Shown here piece after piece: positions 54,289 through 63,986 of a DNA stretch of 64,000 nt. How positions within the stretch are numbered: the first letter of the stretch is position 1; each line of letters begins with the position of its first letter. The notes under the pieces are model-generated. The model did not search any database and was not told the origin of the DNA. It saw nothing but the letters and a program-made list of their open reading frames with translations. Source of the stretch: Mesorhizobium sp. SOD10 (lineage in GTDB: Bacteria > Pseudomonadota > Alphaproteobacteria > Rhizobiales > Rhizobiaceae); the NCBI GenBank assembly GCA_000824805.1, contig CCNA01000025.1, forward strand, positions 60,112-124,111, written 5' to 3'. A program made the translations under genes and the position numbers.

Positions 54289-55316
54289 ACGGTTTCCGTC
54301 ACCTTGCGCAAATTGCGCGGCGTATCGGGGTCAAGGCCGCGATGGCGGGCGAAGGCCTCGACGAAGCCGTAGAAGGACACGATCAGCGGCAGCGGATCGG
54401 TCAGCGGATGGCCGGTGGCGACATGGGGAAGAAGCCTCGCGGCCTTCGCCTTGTCGGAGGTGATGAAGGCGGCGGCGCCCTTGGCCGTCAAACCATCGGC
54501 GGCCTCGGCGAGCGAGGGTTCGGACGCATCGCGGGCGGCAAGCGCCAGGACCGGGAAACCCGGCCCGACCAGCGCCAGCGGCCCATGCATGACCTCGGCG
54601 GCGCTGTAGGCCTCGGCATGCATGGCGCAGGTTTCCTTGAATTTCAGCGCCGCCTCGCTGGCGATCGCGAAGGACGGGCCGCGGCCGAGGATGAACAGCG
54701 ATTGCGGATTTTCCAGCGCGGCAGCGAGCGCCATCCAGTCGCAGGCGATCGCCTTCTCGAAATGGCCGGGCAGGCCGGCGAGCGCCTTGAGCAGTGACTG
54801 GTCGTCGGTGGCATGCGCCATCAGCGCGAGACCGGCGACGGCCGAATTGACGAAGGTCTTGGTGGCCGCGACGGAACGTTCCGGCCCGGCCAGTATGTCG
54901 ATGGCGTAGTCGGAAGCGCGCGCCAGCGGCGAGTCCGCCGTGTTGGTGATGGCGACGGTCAGCGCACCGCCGGCCCGCGCGGTTTCGGCCATGGCGACGA
55001 TGTCCGGGCTCTTGCCCGACTGCGAGACCGCCAGACACGCCGAACCTCGGAGTTTCAACCTGGCGCCATAGATCGAAGCGATCGATGGCCCAACGGAGGC
55101 GACCGCCAGGCCTGCCGTCAGCTCGACGGCATATTTCATGAAGGTCGCGGCATGGTCGGACGAGCCGCGCGCCACGGTGACGACGAAATGCGGGTCGCGT
55201 TCGCGCAGGCCGCGCCCCGCCTCGGCCAGCACCGAGGCCGAGCCATCGAGAAGGCGGGCGGCGGCTTCCGGGATCTCGTCGATCTCACGCCGCATATGGG
55301 TGGTGTTGGCGCTCAT
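54285..55316 (-). CDS. SIS-domain glucosamine-6-phosphate deaminase/isomerase (NagB-II/AgaS type)
   Basis: A 343-residue protein with two SIS sugar-phosphate-binding domains (VARGSSDHAATFMKYAVEL, LAVSQSGKSPDI; FILGRGPSFAIASEAALKFKE, AEAYSAAEVMHGPLALV). It lacks the N-terminal glutaminase domain of GlmS, as expected for NagB-II enzymes that deaminate glucosamine-6P to fructose-6P. Coupled at both ends by 4-bp overlaps to nagA and the GntR gene, so it is the deaminating step of this pathway. No hexameric NagB gene is present in the window. Confidence 0.85.
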   Translation of the reverse strand: MSANTTHMRREIDEIPEAAARLLDGSASVLAEAGRGLRERDPHFVVTVARGSSDHAATFMKYAVELTAGLAVASVGPSIASIYGARLKLRGSACLAVSQSGKSPDIVAMAETARAGGALTVAITNTADSPLARASDYAIDILAGPERSVAATKTFVNSAVAGLALMAHATDDQSLLKALAGLPGHFEKAIACDWMALAAALENPQSLFILGRGPSFAIASEAALKFKETCAMHAEAYSAAEVMHGPLALVGPGFPVLALAARDASEPSLAEAADGLTAKGAAAFITSDKAKAARLLPHVATGHPLTDPLPLIVSFYGFVEAFARHRGLDPDTPRNLRKVTETV

Positions 55317-56092
55317 GGCCGGATCTCCTCTCCCGGCCCGGTCAGCCGGAGTTCCGCGACGAAATCATAGGCATCGCCCCTGTAGACCGAGCGGGTGAAC
55401 TCGATCACCTTGCCGCTTGCCAGATAGGAAATGCGCTCGATCTGCAGTCCGGCAACCCCCGGCGGCACTTCCAGGAGGCGCGCATCGGCATCGCCGAGAT
55501 TGGTGGCCGAGATGCGCTGCACGGCACGGACCGGGCGATTGCCGGTCATGCCTAGCGCCGCATAGAGCGAGGAGCCGACCGCTTCGGGATCGGGCAGGAC
55601 GCTGGCCGAGAGCGCGGCGCGCTCGATCGCCAGCGGCGTGTCGTTGGCGATGCGCAGGCGCGCGACGCGCGCCACCAGCTCGGTCGAGGACAGGCCAAGC
55701 ACCATCATCTCGTCCGGCGACGGCGCATAGAGGCCGCGGTCGAGCCAGACCGAACGCACGGTCATGCCGCGGCGCGCCATGTCCTCGGTGAAGGAGGTGA
55801 GCCGCGACAGGGATTGCTCGACGCGCTCCATGCGCGGCGCGACGAAAGTGCCCGAGCCGTGGCGCTGGACGAGGATGCCGCCCTTGACCAGGTCCTGCAC
55901 GGCCTTGCGCACGGTGACGCGCGAGATATCGGCCTTGCTGGCGATGTCGCGCTCGGAGGGCAGCGCGTCGCCGGGGCCGATCAGGCCGCGATTGACCGCT
56001 TCCTCGATGCTGCGCCTGAGCTGCAGGTAAAGCGGCGCGCCGCTCTGCGACGACTCCCTCAGCATGGCGAAGATCTGGTCGGCGGCGCTCAT
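55313..56092 (-). CDS. GntR/HutC-family regulator of the amino-sugar genes
   Basis: A 259-residue regulator: N-terminal winged helix (LYLQLRRSIEEAVNRGLIGPGDALPSE, ISRVTVRKAVQDL) and UTRA ligand domain (LFGSS-type VARLRIANDTPLAIERAALSA, LQIERISYLASGKVIEFTRSVYRGDAYDF). NagR/YvoA-type members sense GlcN-6P or GlcNAc-6P. It lies inside the minus-strand operon with 4-bp overlaps, so it is autoregulated. The paired promoters at 56992-57019 and 57121-57148 carry matching heptamer repeats that are its likely sites. Confidence 0.83.
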   Translation of the reverse strand: MSAADQIFAMLRESSQSGAPLYLQLRRSIEEAVNRGLIGPGDALPSERDIASKADISRVTVRKAVQDLVKGGILVQRHGSGTFVAPRMERVEQSLSRLTSFTEDMARRGMTVRSVWLDRGLYAPSPDEMMVLGLSSTELVARVARLRIANDTPLAIERAALSASVLPDPEAVGSSLYAALGMTGNRPVRAVQRISATNLGDADARLLEVPPGVAGLQIERISYLASGKVIEFTRSVYRGDAYDFVAELRLTGPGEEIRP

Positions 56093-56970
56093 CGGGTGGC
56101 CCCCGATTTGCCGGCAAAGAGGCGCAGGGCCATCTGCACGGCGCCGCCGAGCGCGTCGTCGAGCGGGGCTTTGAGCAACGACTGATAGCGCGCCGACAGG
56201 CGCGGCGCGTAAAGCGGCGCCAGGCCGCCGAGCAGGCAGAGCGGAGCGTCGTCGGAAAGATCGAGCGCGCCAAGCGAAGCCTCGACATCGGCCACCGCCT
56301 TGTCGAGGATAAAGTTGGCGACGAGATCGCCCTTTTCGGCATGCTCGAAGACCTTTGGCGCGAAGCCGCCGAAATCGCCGGGCTTGGCGTTGGTGGTGAA
56401 TTCGACCACGTCCTCGGGATTGTTGCGGAAGACGGCGAGCATGGCGTCTGTCAGGGGCGAGCCCGGACGGATGCCGTCATAGGCAAGCAGGGTCTGTTCC
56501 AGCAGGTCGCGGCCGATGCGGGCGCCGCTGCCCTGGTCGCCGACCTGGAAGCCCCAGCCGCCGATGGCGCGCGACTTGCCCTCTTTACGCGCCATATAGG
56601 CGGTGCCGGTGCCCAGAATCGCCATGGCGCCGTCACCGGAGCCGACCGCGCCCTCGAGCGCGATCTCGGCATCGGTTTCGACGCGACTCCGGCTGAAGGG
56701 CAGGATTGCCTCGAGCTGCTGCCGGTAGGTGCCGACATTGGCGCCGGCAAGGCCGAGAATGGCAGGCGTTTGGGGAATCAGTTCCGGATCGGCACCGGCG
56801 GCAAGGAAAGCCTGCCTGGCCGCCTCGACAATGTTGGCGCGGGCGCCGGTGAGGTCGGTGCGGATGTTGGCGGCGCCGCTCTTGGCGCGGCCGACGACGG
56901 CGCCGTCGACGGTCGCAAGGGCCGCCCTGCAGCTGGTGCCGCCGCCATCGATGCCAAGCACGAATTTCAC
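56089..56970 (-). CDS. BadF/BadG-type amino-sugar kinase
   Basis: A 293-residue kinase of the BadF/BadG/BcrA ATPase family, with LGIDGGGTSCRAALA as phosphate-1 loop, ILGTGTAYMA and VGDQGSGARIGRDLLEQ. Family members phosphorylate GlcNAc, glucosamine or MurNAc. In this operon it probably makes GlcNAc-6P or MurNAc-6P for NagA and MurQ. The start is the GTG at 56970, six bases after GAGGAG; the ATG further up (57012) lies upstream of the predicted promoter's -10 box. Confidence 0.83.
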   Translation of the reverse strand: MKFVLGIDGGGTSCRAALATVDGAVVGRAKSGAANIRTDLTGARANIVEAARQAFLAAGADPELIPQTPAILGLAGANVGTYRQQLEAILPFSRSRVETDAEIALEGAVGSGDGAMAILGTGTAYMARKEGKSRAIGGWGFQVGDQGSGARIGRDLLEQTLLAYDGIRPGSPLTDAMLAVFRNNPEDVVEFTTNAKPGDFGGFAPKVFEHAEKGDLVANFILDKAVADVEASLGALDLSDDAPLCLLGGLAPLYAPRLSARYQSLLKAPLDDALGGAVQMALRLFAGKSGATR

Positions 56971-56991
56971 GCGATTTCTCCTCGGAACCGG

Positions 56992-57019
56992 ATAATACCA
57001 ATAAAATACCAATAGCCAA
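56992..57019 (-). promoter_or_regulatory. Promoter with operator-like direct repeats, minus-strand amino-sugar operon
   Basis: Read on the minus strand: -35 TTGGCT (57014-57019), 16-bp spacer, -10 TATTAT (56992-56997). The heptamer TGGTATT occurs twice, 11 bp apart, across the spacer (within 56994-57011). The predicted leader is only about 15 bases, with GAGGAG before the GTG. The same layout occurs at 57121-57148. Confidence 0.7.
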
Positions 57020-57120
57020 GAGTTAATTTCGGTTCAAAAAAGATTAAGGCGTATTTTATTGAAAAAACACCGCAATTTGCCGACAAGCGAATTCCCCGAC
57101 CTGAAATTCGTTAATGCGTG

Positions 57121-57148
57121 TGGACAAGTGGTATTTTTTTGGTATTGT
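57121..57148 (+). promoter_or_regulatory. Promoter with operator-like direct repeats, murQ operon
   Basis: -35 TGGACA (57121-57126), 16-bp spacer, -10 TATTGT (57143-57148). TGGTATT occurs at 57129-57135 and 57140-57146, again 11 bp apart. A repressor on these repeats would cover the spacer. The leader to the murQ ATG is about 16 bases with GGAGGA. Confidence 0.7.
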
Positions 57149-57170
57149 TCACCCAGTTGGAGGAAAATGC

Positions 57171-58079
57171 ATGGCCGAGACGCGCACGGAAGCGCTCCAC
57201 CAGAATGCCGAGGGGCTGGATGTCCAGGCCCCGGAAGCTATCCTGGCGTTCCTGGCCAATGCCCAGATCGAGGCCGCCAAGGCTGTGCACGGCGCCATTC
57301 CAGCGATCGCCGCCGCGGCCGAGCTCATTGCGAAGCAGTTGAAGAGCGGCGGCAGGCTCGCCTATGCGGCGGCCGGCAGCTCCGGCCTGATGGCGGTGGC
57401 CGACGCGCTGGAACTGCCCGGCACGTTCGGCATCGCGCGCGACCGCATCGCCATCCTGATCGCCGGCGGCGACGAGGCCTTCCGCACGCTGGCCGGCGGG
57501 CCGGAGGACGACACCGAAGAAGCGTCGGCGGCGGTCGCCGCGGCCGCCATCGGCAAGGGCGATTGCCTGATCGCTATTTCCGCCAGCGGCTCGACCCCCT
57601 ATGCGGTTCAGGCGCTCCAGGATGCGCGCAGCCGCGGCGCGGCGACCATCGCAATTGCCAACAACCCGGGCGCGGCGCTGTTCAAACAGGCCGACGTCGC
57701 CATTTTGCTCGAAACCCCGCCCGAATTGATCGCCGGCTCGACGCGCATGGGCGCGGGCACCGCGCAGAAGATCGCGCTCAACATGCTGTCGACGCTGACC
57801 GCGATCCATCTCGGCCATGTCCATGACGGCTACATGGTCAATCTCACCGCCGACAACATCAAGCTGCGCGACCGCGCCGTGCGCATGGTCGCCGCCATCA
57901 GCGGCAAGAGCCGCGAGGACGCCGCCCGCCTGCTCGAGGAAAGCGGCGGCGTCGTCAAAACCGCCATTCTGCTCGCCGCCGGCGCGGCCAACGCCGACGC
58001 GGCCGAGAAGATACTGGAAGGAACCGGCCAGAAGCTTCGGCCGGCGCTTTCCGCGATCGAGGGGAGCAAGGGGCGCTGA
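57171..58079 (+). CDS. murQ: N-acetylmuramic acid 6-phosphate etherase
   Basis: A 302-residue SIS-domain lyase that splits MurNAc-6P into GlcNAc-6P and D-lactate. Characteristic are the AAGSSGLMAVADALELPGTFG region, LAGGPEDDTEEAS and AGSTRMGAGTAQKIALNMLSTL. The ATG at 57171 is 5 bases after GGAGGA; an in-frame ATG at 57114 lies upstream of the predicted promoter and is rejected. It opens the plus-strand operon and connects peptidoglycan-derived sugars to the NagA route across the divergent promoter. Confidence 0.9.
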   Translation: MAETRTEALHQNAEGLDVQAPEAILAFLANAQIEAAKAVHGAIPAIAAAAELIAKQLKSGGRLAYAAAGSSGLMAVADALELPGTFGIARDRIAILIAGGDEAFRTLAGGPEDDTEEASAAVAAAAIGKGDCLIAISASGSTPYAVQALQDARSRGAATIAIANNPGAALFKQADVAILLETPPELIAGSTRMGAGTAQKIALNMLSTLTAIHLGHVHDGYMVNLTADNIKLRDRAVRMVAAISGKSREDAARLLEESGGVVKTAILLAAGAANADAAEKILEGTGQKLRPALSAIEGSKGR

Positions 58080-58132
58080 GCTCCTGTTCTCATCAGAACC
58101 GAACCTGAAAAAGGTCAACAGGGAGACTGAAG

Positions 58133-59392
58133 ATGAAGACCAAACTACTGACGGCCCTTCTGCTCGGCACAAGCATCCTCGGCACCACCGGGATGGCGCT
58201 GGCCGAGGACGTGACGCTCAACATCGAAAGCTGGCGCGGCGACGACCTTACCATCTGGAAGGACAAGCTGATCCCGGCCTTCGAAGCCAAGAACCCCGGC
58301 ATCAAGGTGGTGTTCGCGCCTTCGGCCCCGACGGAGTATGATGCGGCGCTGGGCGCCAAGCTTGCCGCCGGATCGGCCGGCGACCTGATCACCTGCCGCC
58401 CCTTCGACAAGTCGCTCGAACTGTTCAAGAAGGGCAACCTTGCCGATATCAGCTCGCTGCCCGGCATGGAGAACTTCTCGCCCGTCGCCAAGGCGGCCTG
58501 GCAGACCGACGATGGCAAAACGAGCTTCTGCGTGCCGATGGCTTCGGTGATCCACGGCTTCATCTACAACAAGGACGCCTTCGACAAGCTCGGCATCAAG
58601 GTGCCGCAGACCCGCGACGAGTTCTTCGCGGCGCTCGACAAGATCAAGGCCGACGGCACCTATATTCCTATGGCGATGGGCACCAAGGATCTCTGGGAAG
58701 CCGCGACCATGGGCTACCAGAATATCGGCCCGAACTACTGGAAAGGCGAGGAAGGCCGCCTGGCGCTGATCAAGGGCGACCAAAAGCTGACCGACAAGGA
58801 CTGGGTCGCGCCCTTTGAGGAACTGGCCAAGTGGAAGCCCTATCTCGGCGACGGCTTCGAGGCGCAAACCTATCCGGACAGCCAGAACCTGTTCACGCTC
58901 GGCCGCGCCGCCATCTATCCGGCCGGATCGTGGGAAATCGCGCTGTTCAACACCCAGGCCCAGTTCAAGATGGGCGCCTTCCCGCCGCCGGTCGAGAAGG
59001 CCGGCGACACCTGCTACATCTCCGACCATACCGACATCGGCATGGGCCTGAATGCGGCCTCGAAGCACCCGGAGGAAGCCAAGAAGTTCCTGGAATGGGT
59101 CGCCTCGCCCGACTTCGCCACCATCTATGCCAATGCGCTGCCCGGCTTCTTCAGCCTGAACTCGACGCCGGTGAAGATGGAAGACCCGCTGGCGCAGGAA
59201 TTCGTCTCCTGGCGCGGCAAGTGCAAGTCGACCATCCGCTCGACCTACCAGATCCTGTCGCGCGGCACGCCGAACCTCGAGAACGAGACCTGGGTTGAAT
59301 CGGCCAATGTGATCAACGGCACCGACACGCCGGAGGCAGCGGCCAAGAAGCTGCAGGAAGGCCTCGACGGCTGGTACAAGCCGGCGAAGTAA
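58133..59392 (+). CDS. Carbohydrate ABC transporter substrate-binding protein
   Basis: A 419-residue periplasmic binding protein (SBP family 1) with a 22-residue signal peptide (LLTALLLGTSILGTTGMALA). The segment ETWRGDD-type ESWRGDDLTIWKDKLIPAFE and FLEWVASPDFATIYANALPGFFS fit sugar-binding relatives. Its location after murQ and opposite nagA suggests a GlcNAc, chitobiose or MurNAc-type ligand. It is followed by a long hairpin (59407-59438) like that after aglE. Confidence 0.85.
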   Translation: MKTKLLTALLLGTSILGTTGMALAEDVTLNIESWRGDDLTIWKDKLIPAFEAKNPGIKVVFAPSAPTEYDAALGAKLAAGSAGDLITCRPFDKSLELFKKGNLADISSLPGMENFSPVAKAAWQTDDGKTSFCVPMASVIHGFIYNKDAFDKLGIKVPQTRDEFFAALDKIKADGTYIPMAMGTKDLWEAATMGYQNIGPNYWKGEEGRLALIKGDQKLTDKDWVAPFEELAKWKPYLGDGFEAQTYPDSQNLFTLGRAAIYPAGSWEIALFNTQAQFKMGAFPPPVEKAGDTCYISDHTDIGMGLNAASKHPEEAKKFLEWVASPDFATIYANALPGFFSLNSTPVKMEDPLAQEFVSWRGKCKSTIRSTYQILSRGTPNLENETWVESANVINGTDTPEAAAKKLQEGLDGWYKPAK

Positions 59393-59406
59393 GAGCATCA
59401 AAGAGC

Positions 59407-59438
59407 GATGCCGGCCGGGCAGGCGCCCGGCCGGCATC
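59407..59438 (+). promoter_or_regulatory. Intercistronic hairpin after the sugar-binding protein gene
   Basis: GATGCCGGCCGGGC, loop AGGC, GCCCGGCCGGCATC: a perfect 14-bp stem 14 bp after the stop, with no T run. Further on, 59497-59505 and 59529-59537 form a second inverted repeat (GGGGAAGAC/GTCTTCCCC). Together they fill the 228-bp gap before the permease genes and probably raise binding-protein mRNA relative to permease mRNA. Confidence 0.6.
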
Positions 59439-59620
59439 GATCGAGTTCCAGATAGCGATTGTCGGCGCAGCCTCCCGGTCTTACCCTCGATCGCGCGGGG
59501 AAGACGGAGCCGATCTGTCGCTGGCCTTGTCTTCCCCCGAAGGGGACAGCCGGGCCGTGCATCGAGGCATCAGCTAGCATCACCTGAACTGGAACCCAGA
59601 GACGGCGGGGAACCGAACTC

Positions 59621-60565
59621 ATGGCTACCGAAACTATGGCTGCAGAAACGCGGGCGAAAAGATCGATCCGCTGGCATGTCGGCGTCTTCCTGGCGCCGGC
59701 GGTGCTGGTCTACACGGCCTTCATGATCCTGCCGCTGTTCGGCACCCTCCAGCTCTCCATGTTCCGCAACATCGAGCAGTCCCAGGTCTTTGTCGGCTTC
59801 AGCAATTTCCGCACGCTGTTCGGCGATCCGAACTGGTCGGTGAATTTCTGGAATGCGCTGAGGAACAATGTTTGGTTCTTCATTATCCATATGCTGGTGC
59901 AGAACCCGATCGGCATCCTGCTCGCGGCGCTTCTTTCCAGTCCGAGGCTGCGCTTCACCGCCTTCTACCGCACGGCGATCTTCGTGCCGACGATCCTGTC
60001 CTTCGTCATTGTCGGCTTCGCCTGGAAGCTGATCCTGTCCCCAATCTGGGGCGTGGCGCCGCATCTGATGGATTTCGTCGGCCTGAAGAGCTTCTTCACG
60101 CCGTGGCTCGGCAAGGAGCAATATGCGCTCACCGCGCTCAGCCTGGTCTCGGTCTGGCAATTCGTCGGCATCCCGATGATGCTGATCTATGCGGCACTTC
60201 TGTCCATCCCCGACGAGGTGATCGAGGCGGCCGAATGCGACGGCGTCACCGGCATGGCGCAGTTCTGGAAGATCAAGCTGCCGCTGATCCTGCCTTCGAT
60301 CGGCATCATCTCGATCCTGACCTTCGTCGGCAATTTCAACGCGTTCGACCTGATCTACACCGCGCAAGGCGCGCTCGCCGGGCCGAACTATTCGACCGAC
60401 ATTCTCGGCACCTTCCTTTACCGCGCCTTTTTCGGCTTCCAGCTACAGGTCGGCGATCCCAATATGGGCGCCGCGATCGCCACGATCATGTTCCTGATCA
60501 TCCTCGCTGGTGTCTGCGTCTATCTTTTCCTCGTGCAGACGCGCCTGCGTCGCTACCAGTTCTGA
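59621..60565 (+). CDS. Sugar ABC transporter permease (MalF type)
   Basis: A 314-residue inner-membrane permease with six predicted helices, the first at about 20-42 (GVFLAPAVLVYTAFMILPLFG), and the EAA loop VIEAAECDGVTGMAQFWKIKLP. It pairs with the permease that starts 8 bp downstream. The ATG at 59621 follows GGCGGGGAACC; an ATG six codons in is possible. Confidence 0.87.
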   Translation: MATETMAAETRAKRSIRWHVGVFLAPAVLVYTAFMILPLFGTLQLSMFRNIEQSQVFVGFSNFRTLFGDPNWSVNFWNALRNNVWFFIIHMLVQNPIGILLAALLSSPRLRFTAFYRTAIFVPTILSFVIVGFAWKLILSPIWGVAPHLMDFVGLKSFFTPWLGKEQYALTALSLVSVWQFVGIPMMLIYAALLSIPDEVIEAAECDGVTGMAQFWKIKLPLILPSIGIISILTFVGNFNAFDLIYTAQGALAGPNYSTDILGTFLYRAFFGFQLQVGDPNMGAAIATIMFLIILAGVCVYLFLVQTRLRRYQF

Positions 60566-60573
60566 GGCGCGCC

Positions 60574-61413
60574 ATGAGCCTTGCTACCCGTTCGCTTCCC
60601 CGCACCGTCGGCGCGCATGCGATCCTTATCACCTACACCGTGATCGCGCTGTTTCCGGTGATCCTGGTGGTGATGAATTCGTTCAAGTCGCGCGCGGGCA
60701 TCTTCGGCGCGCCGCTGACGCCGCCGACGCCGAAGACCTTCGACCTGATCGGCTATACCACCGTGTTCGGCCAGGGCGATTTCCTGCACTATTTCCAGAA
60801 CAGCCTGGTCGTCACCGTGCTTTCGCTGTTCTTCGTGCTTTTGTTCGGGGCGATGGCCGCCTTCGCGCTGTCGGAATACCGTTTCCGCGGCAACGCGCTG
60901 ATGGGGCTTTACCTCGCGCTCGGCATCATGATCCCGATCCGCCTCGGCACCGTCGCCATCCTGCAGTTGATGGTGGCGACGGGGCTGGTCAACACGCTGG
61001 CGGCGCTGATCCTGGTCTACACCGCGCAAGGCCTGCCGCTGGCGATATTCATCCTGTCGGAGTTCATGAAGCAGGTGTCCGACGATTTGAAGAATGCCGG
61101 CCGCATCGACGGGCTCTCGGAGTACACGATTTTCTTCCGCCTGGTGCTGCCGCTGGTGCGGCCGGCGATGGCGACGGTCGCCGTCTTCACCATGATCCCA
61201 ATCTGGAACGATCTGTGGTTCCCGCTGATCCTGGCGCCGTCGGAAGAGACCAAGACGGTGACGCTCGGCGCGCAGCTCTTTCTCGGCCAGTTCGTCACCA
61301 ACTGGAACGCCATTCTGGCGGCGCTGTCGCTGGCGATCCTGCCGGTGCTCATCCTCTATGTCATCTTCTCGCGGCAGCTGATCCGCGGCATCACGTCGGG
61401 AGCCGTGAAATGA
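60574..61413 (+). CDS. Sugar ABC transporter permease (MalG type)
   Basis: A 279-residue permease with an N-terminal helix (about 16-34, ILITYTVIALFPVILVVM), core helices, and the EAA loop DLKNAGRIDGLSEYTIFFRLVLP. The ATG at 60574 lies 8 bp after the previous stop; the longer frame upstream is a shadow of the first permease. Its stop overlaps the start of the DUF4304 gene. Confidence 0.87.
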   Translation: MSLATRSLPRTVGAHAILITYTVIALFPVILVVMNSFKSRAGIFGAPLTPPTPKTFDLIGYTTVFGQGDFLHYFQNSLVVTVLSLFFVLLFGAMAAFALSEYRFRGNALMGLYLALGIMIPIRLGTVAILQLMVATGLVNTLAALILVYTAQGLPLAIFILSEFMKQVSDDLKNAGRIDGLSEYTIFFRLVLPLVRPAMATVAVFTMIPIWNDLWFPLILAPSEETKTVTLGAQLFLGQFVTNWNAILAALSLAILPVLILYVIFSRQLIRGITSGAVK

Positions 61414-61877
61414 GCGGGGACCGAGACACTATCGTGCAAGGTCTAGCAGAGCTAGCGAGCCGCTACGGATTTCGTGGTTTTCGCGCCACGAATTACTATC
61501 GGGAATGGCCTGAGACGGTCTGCCTGCTGAACCTGCAGAAATCCTCTTGGGGGCCGCAGTTCTATCTCAATGCCGCTGTGTGGTTCACCCGACTCGGGCC
61601 AGAACGCCGGCCAAAAGAATACAAGTGTCACATTCGCTGGCGCATCAGTTCCTTGATGGAAGACGGACAATCGAAGGCGTTCACACAGGCGCTTGATCTT
61701 GAGCATTCCTTGCCTGACGAGCAGAGGCTTTCAATGATCAAGAACGGCGTCGATGCCTTTGGCTTCCAACTTTTATCTCGCTGTGACAGCGAGGAAGCGG
61801 CGCTGCGGGTCGCCGATGAGTACGCGCCACATGTGATGGTGGCGCTGAAAGCCCGTAAGCAAGAAAAGGTAGCTTGA
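61410..61877 (+). CDS. DUF4304 family protein
   Basis: A 155-residue soluble protein that fits DUF4304: an N-terminal helix, GFRGFRATNYYREWPETVCLLNLQKSSWGPQFYLNAAVW, then PKEYKCHIRWRISSL and a helical end. The family's function is unknown. The gene starts on the permease stop (ATGA) and ends one base before the dehydrogenase start region, so it sits fully inside the sugar operon. Codon choice (CTA, GGA, TTA, ACA) is noticeably less GC-biased than in its neighbours, which suggests later acquisition. No link to sugar transport is known. Confidence 0.78.
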   Translation: MSGDRDTIVQGLAELASRYGFRGFRATNYYREWPETVCLLNLQKSSWGPQFYLNAAVWFTRLGPERRPKEYKCHIRWRISSLMEDGQSKAFTQALDLEHSLPDEQRLSMIKNGVDAFGFQLLSRCDSEEAALRVADEYAPHVMVALKARKQEKVA

Positions 61878-61878
61878 A

Positions 61879-62934
61879 ATGGCTCAACCTCTCCGCGTCA
61901 TCGTCGCCGGGCTTGGCAATATGGGCCGCAGCCATGCGCTCGCCTATCACACCAACCCGGGCTTCGAGGTCGCTGCGCTCGTCAACCGTTCCGACGTGCC
62001 GCTGCCGGACGGACTTGCCGGCTATGCTATCCGCCGCTCCTTCGAGGAGGCGCTGCGCGACGAGAAACCGGACGTGGCCGCAATCGCCACCTATTCCGAC
62101 AGCCATGCCGACTATGCGGTGCGGGCCTTCGAGGCCGGCTGCCATGTCTTCGTCGAGAAGCCGCTGGCGACGACGGTTGCCGACGCCAAACGCGTGGTCG
62201 ACGCCGCCAAGGCCAACGGCAGGAAGCTGGTGATCGGCTATATCCTGCGCCACCACCCGTCCTGGATGCGGCTGATCGCCGAGGCGCGCAAGCTCGGCGG
62301 CCCGTATGTCTTCCGCATGAACCTCAACCAGCAATCCTCCGGCCGCACCTGGGAGACGCACAAGCAGCTGATGCACACGACATCGCCGATCGTCGACTGC
62401 GGCGTGCACTATCTCGACGTGATGCTGCAGATCACCGATGCGAGACCGGTCGAAGTGCGCGGCATGGGCGTGCGGCTCTCCGACGAGGTGGCGACCTCCA
62501 TGTACAATTACGGCCATCTCCAGGTGCTGTTCGAGGACGGCTCGGTCGGCTGGTACGAAGCCGGCTGGGGGCCGATGATCTCGGAGACGGCCTTCTTTGT
62601 GAAAGACGTGATGTCGCCCAAGGGCTGCGTATCGATCGTGATGAAGGAGGGTGTGAAATCCGACGACATCGACACCCACACCAAGACCTCGACCATCCGG
62701 CTGCACAGTGCCGCGACCGGACCGGACGGCAAGTTCACCAGGCAAGACCAGTTGCTGTCGATGGAGGGCGAACCGGGCCACCAGGAGCTCTGCGACCTTG
62801 AGCAGGCCTTCCTGCTCAAGGCCATCCGCGAAGATATCGACCTCACCCGCCACATGGACGATGCCGTGAAGTCGCTCGCCGTCTGCCTCGCCGCCGACGA
62901 GAGCGTGCGCAGCGGCAAGGCCGTCAAACTCTAG
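61879..62934 (+). CDS. Gfo/Idh/MocA-family oxidoreductase
   Basis: A 351-residue NAD(P)-dependent sugar oxidoreductase. Rossmann segment VIVAGLGNMGRSHALAYH near the N-terminus, the EKPLATT motif (lysine of the active site) and a C-terminal alpha/beta domain with a GVHYLDVMLQ segment. It probably oxidises or epimerises the sugar imported by the flanking transporter. The ATG is one base past the DUF4304 stop. Confidence 0.85.
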   Translation: MAQPLRVIVAGLGNMGRSHALAYHTNPGFEVAALVNRSDVPLPDGLAGYAIRRSFEEALRDEKPDVAAIATYSDSHADYAVRAFEAGCHVFVEKPLATTVADAKRVVDAAKANGRKLVIGYILRHHPSWMRLIAEARKLGGPYVFRMNLNQQSSGRTWETHKQLMHTTSPIVDCGVHYLDVMLQITDARPVEVRGMGVRLSDEVATSMYNYGHLQVLFEDGSVGWYEAGWGPMISETAFFVKDVMSPKGCVSIVMKEGVKSDDIDTHTKTSTIRLHSAATGPDGKFTRQDQLLSMEGEPGHQELCDLEQAFLLKAIREDIDLTRHMDDAVKSLAVCLAADESVRSGKAVKL

Positions 62935-62949
62935 AACAGGAACGAATCC

Positions 62950-63948
<999 letters not shown>

Positions 63949-63962
63949 GCGGCGCTTCTTTC

Positions 63963-63986
63963 CTCTCCCTCAGGAGGGGGGGAGAG
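63963..63986 (+). terminator. Hairpin after the last ATPase gene
   Basis: CTCTCCC (63963-63969) and GGGAGAG (63980-63986) form a 7-bp stem 14 bp after the stop. It could be a terminator or the edge of another palindromic element cut by the window end. Confidence 0.4.

Noticed and set aside
57114..57170. Earlier ATG for murQ
   Set aside because: It lies upstream of the predicted -35/-10 and has no Shine-Dalgarno sequence, while ATG 57171 has GGAGGA at good spacing.
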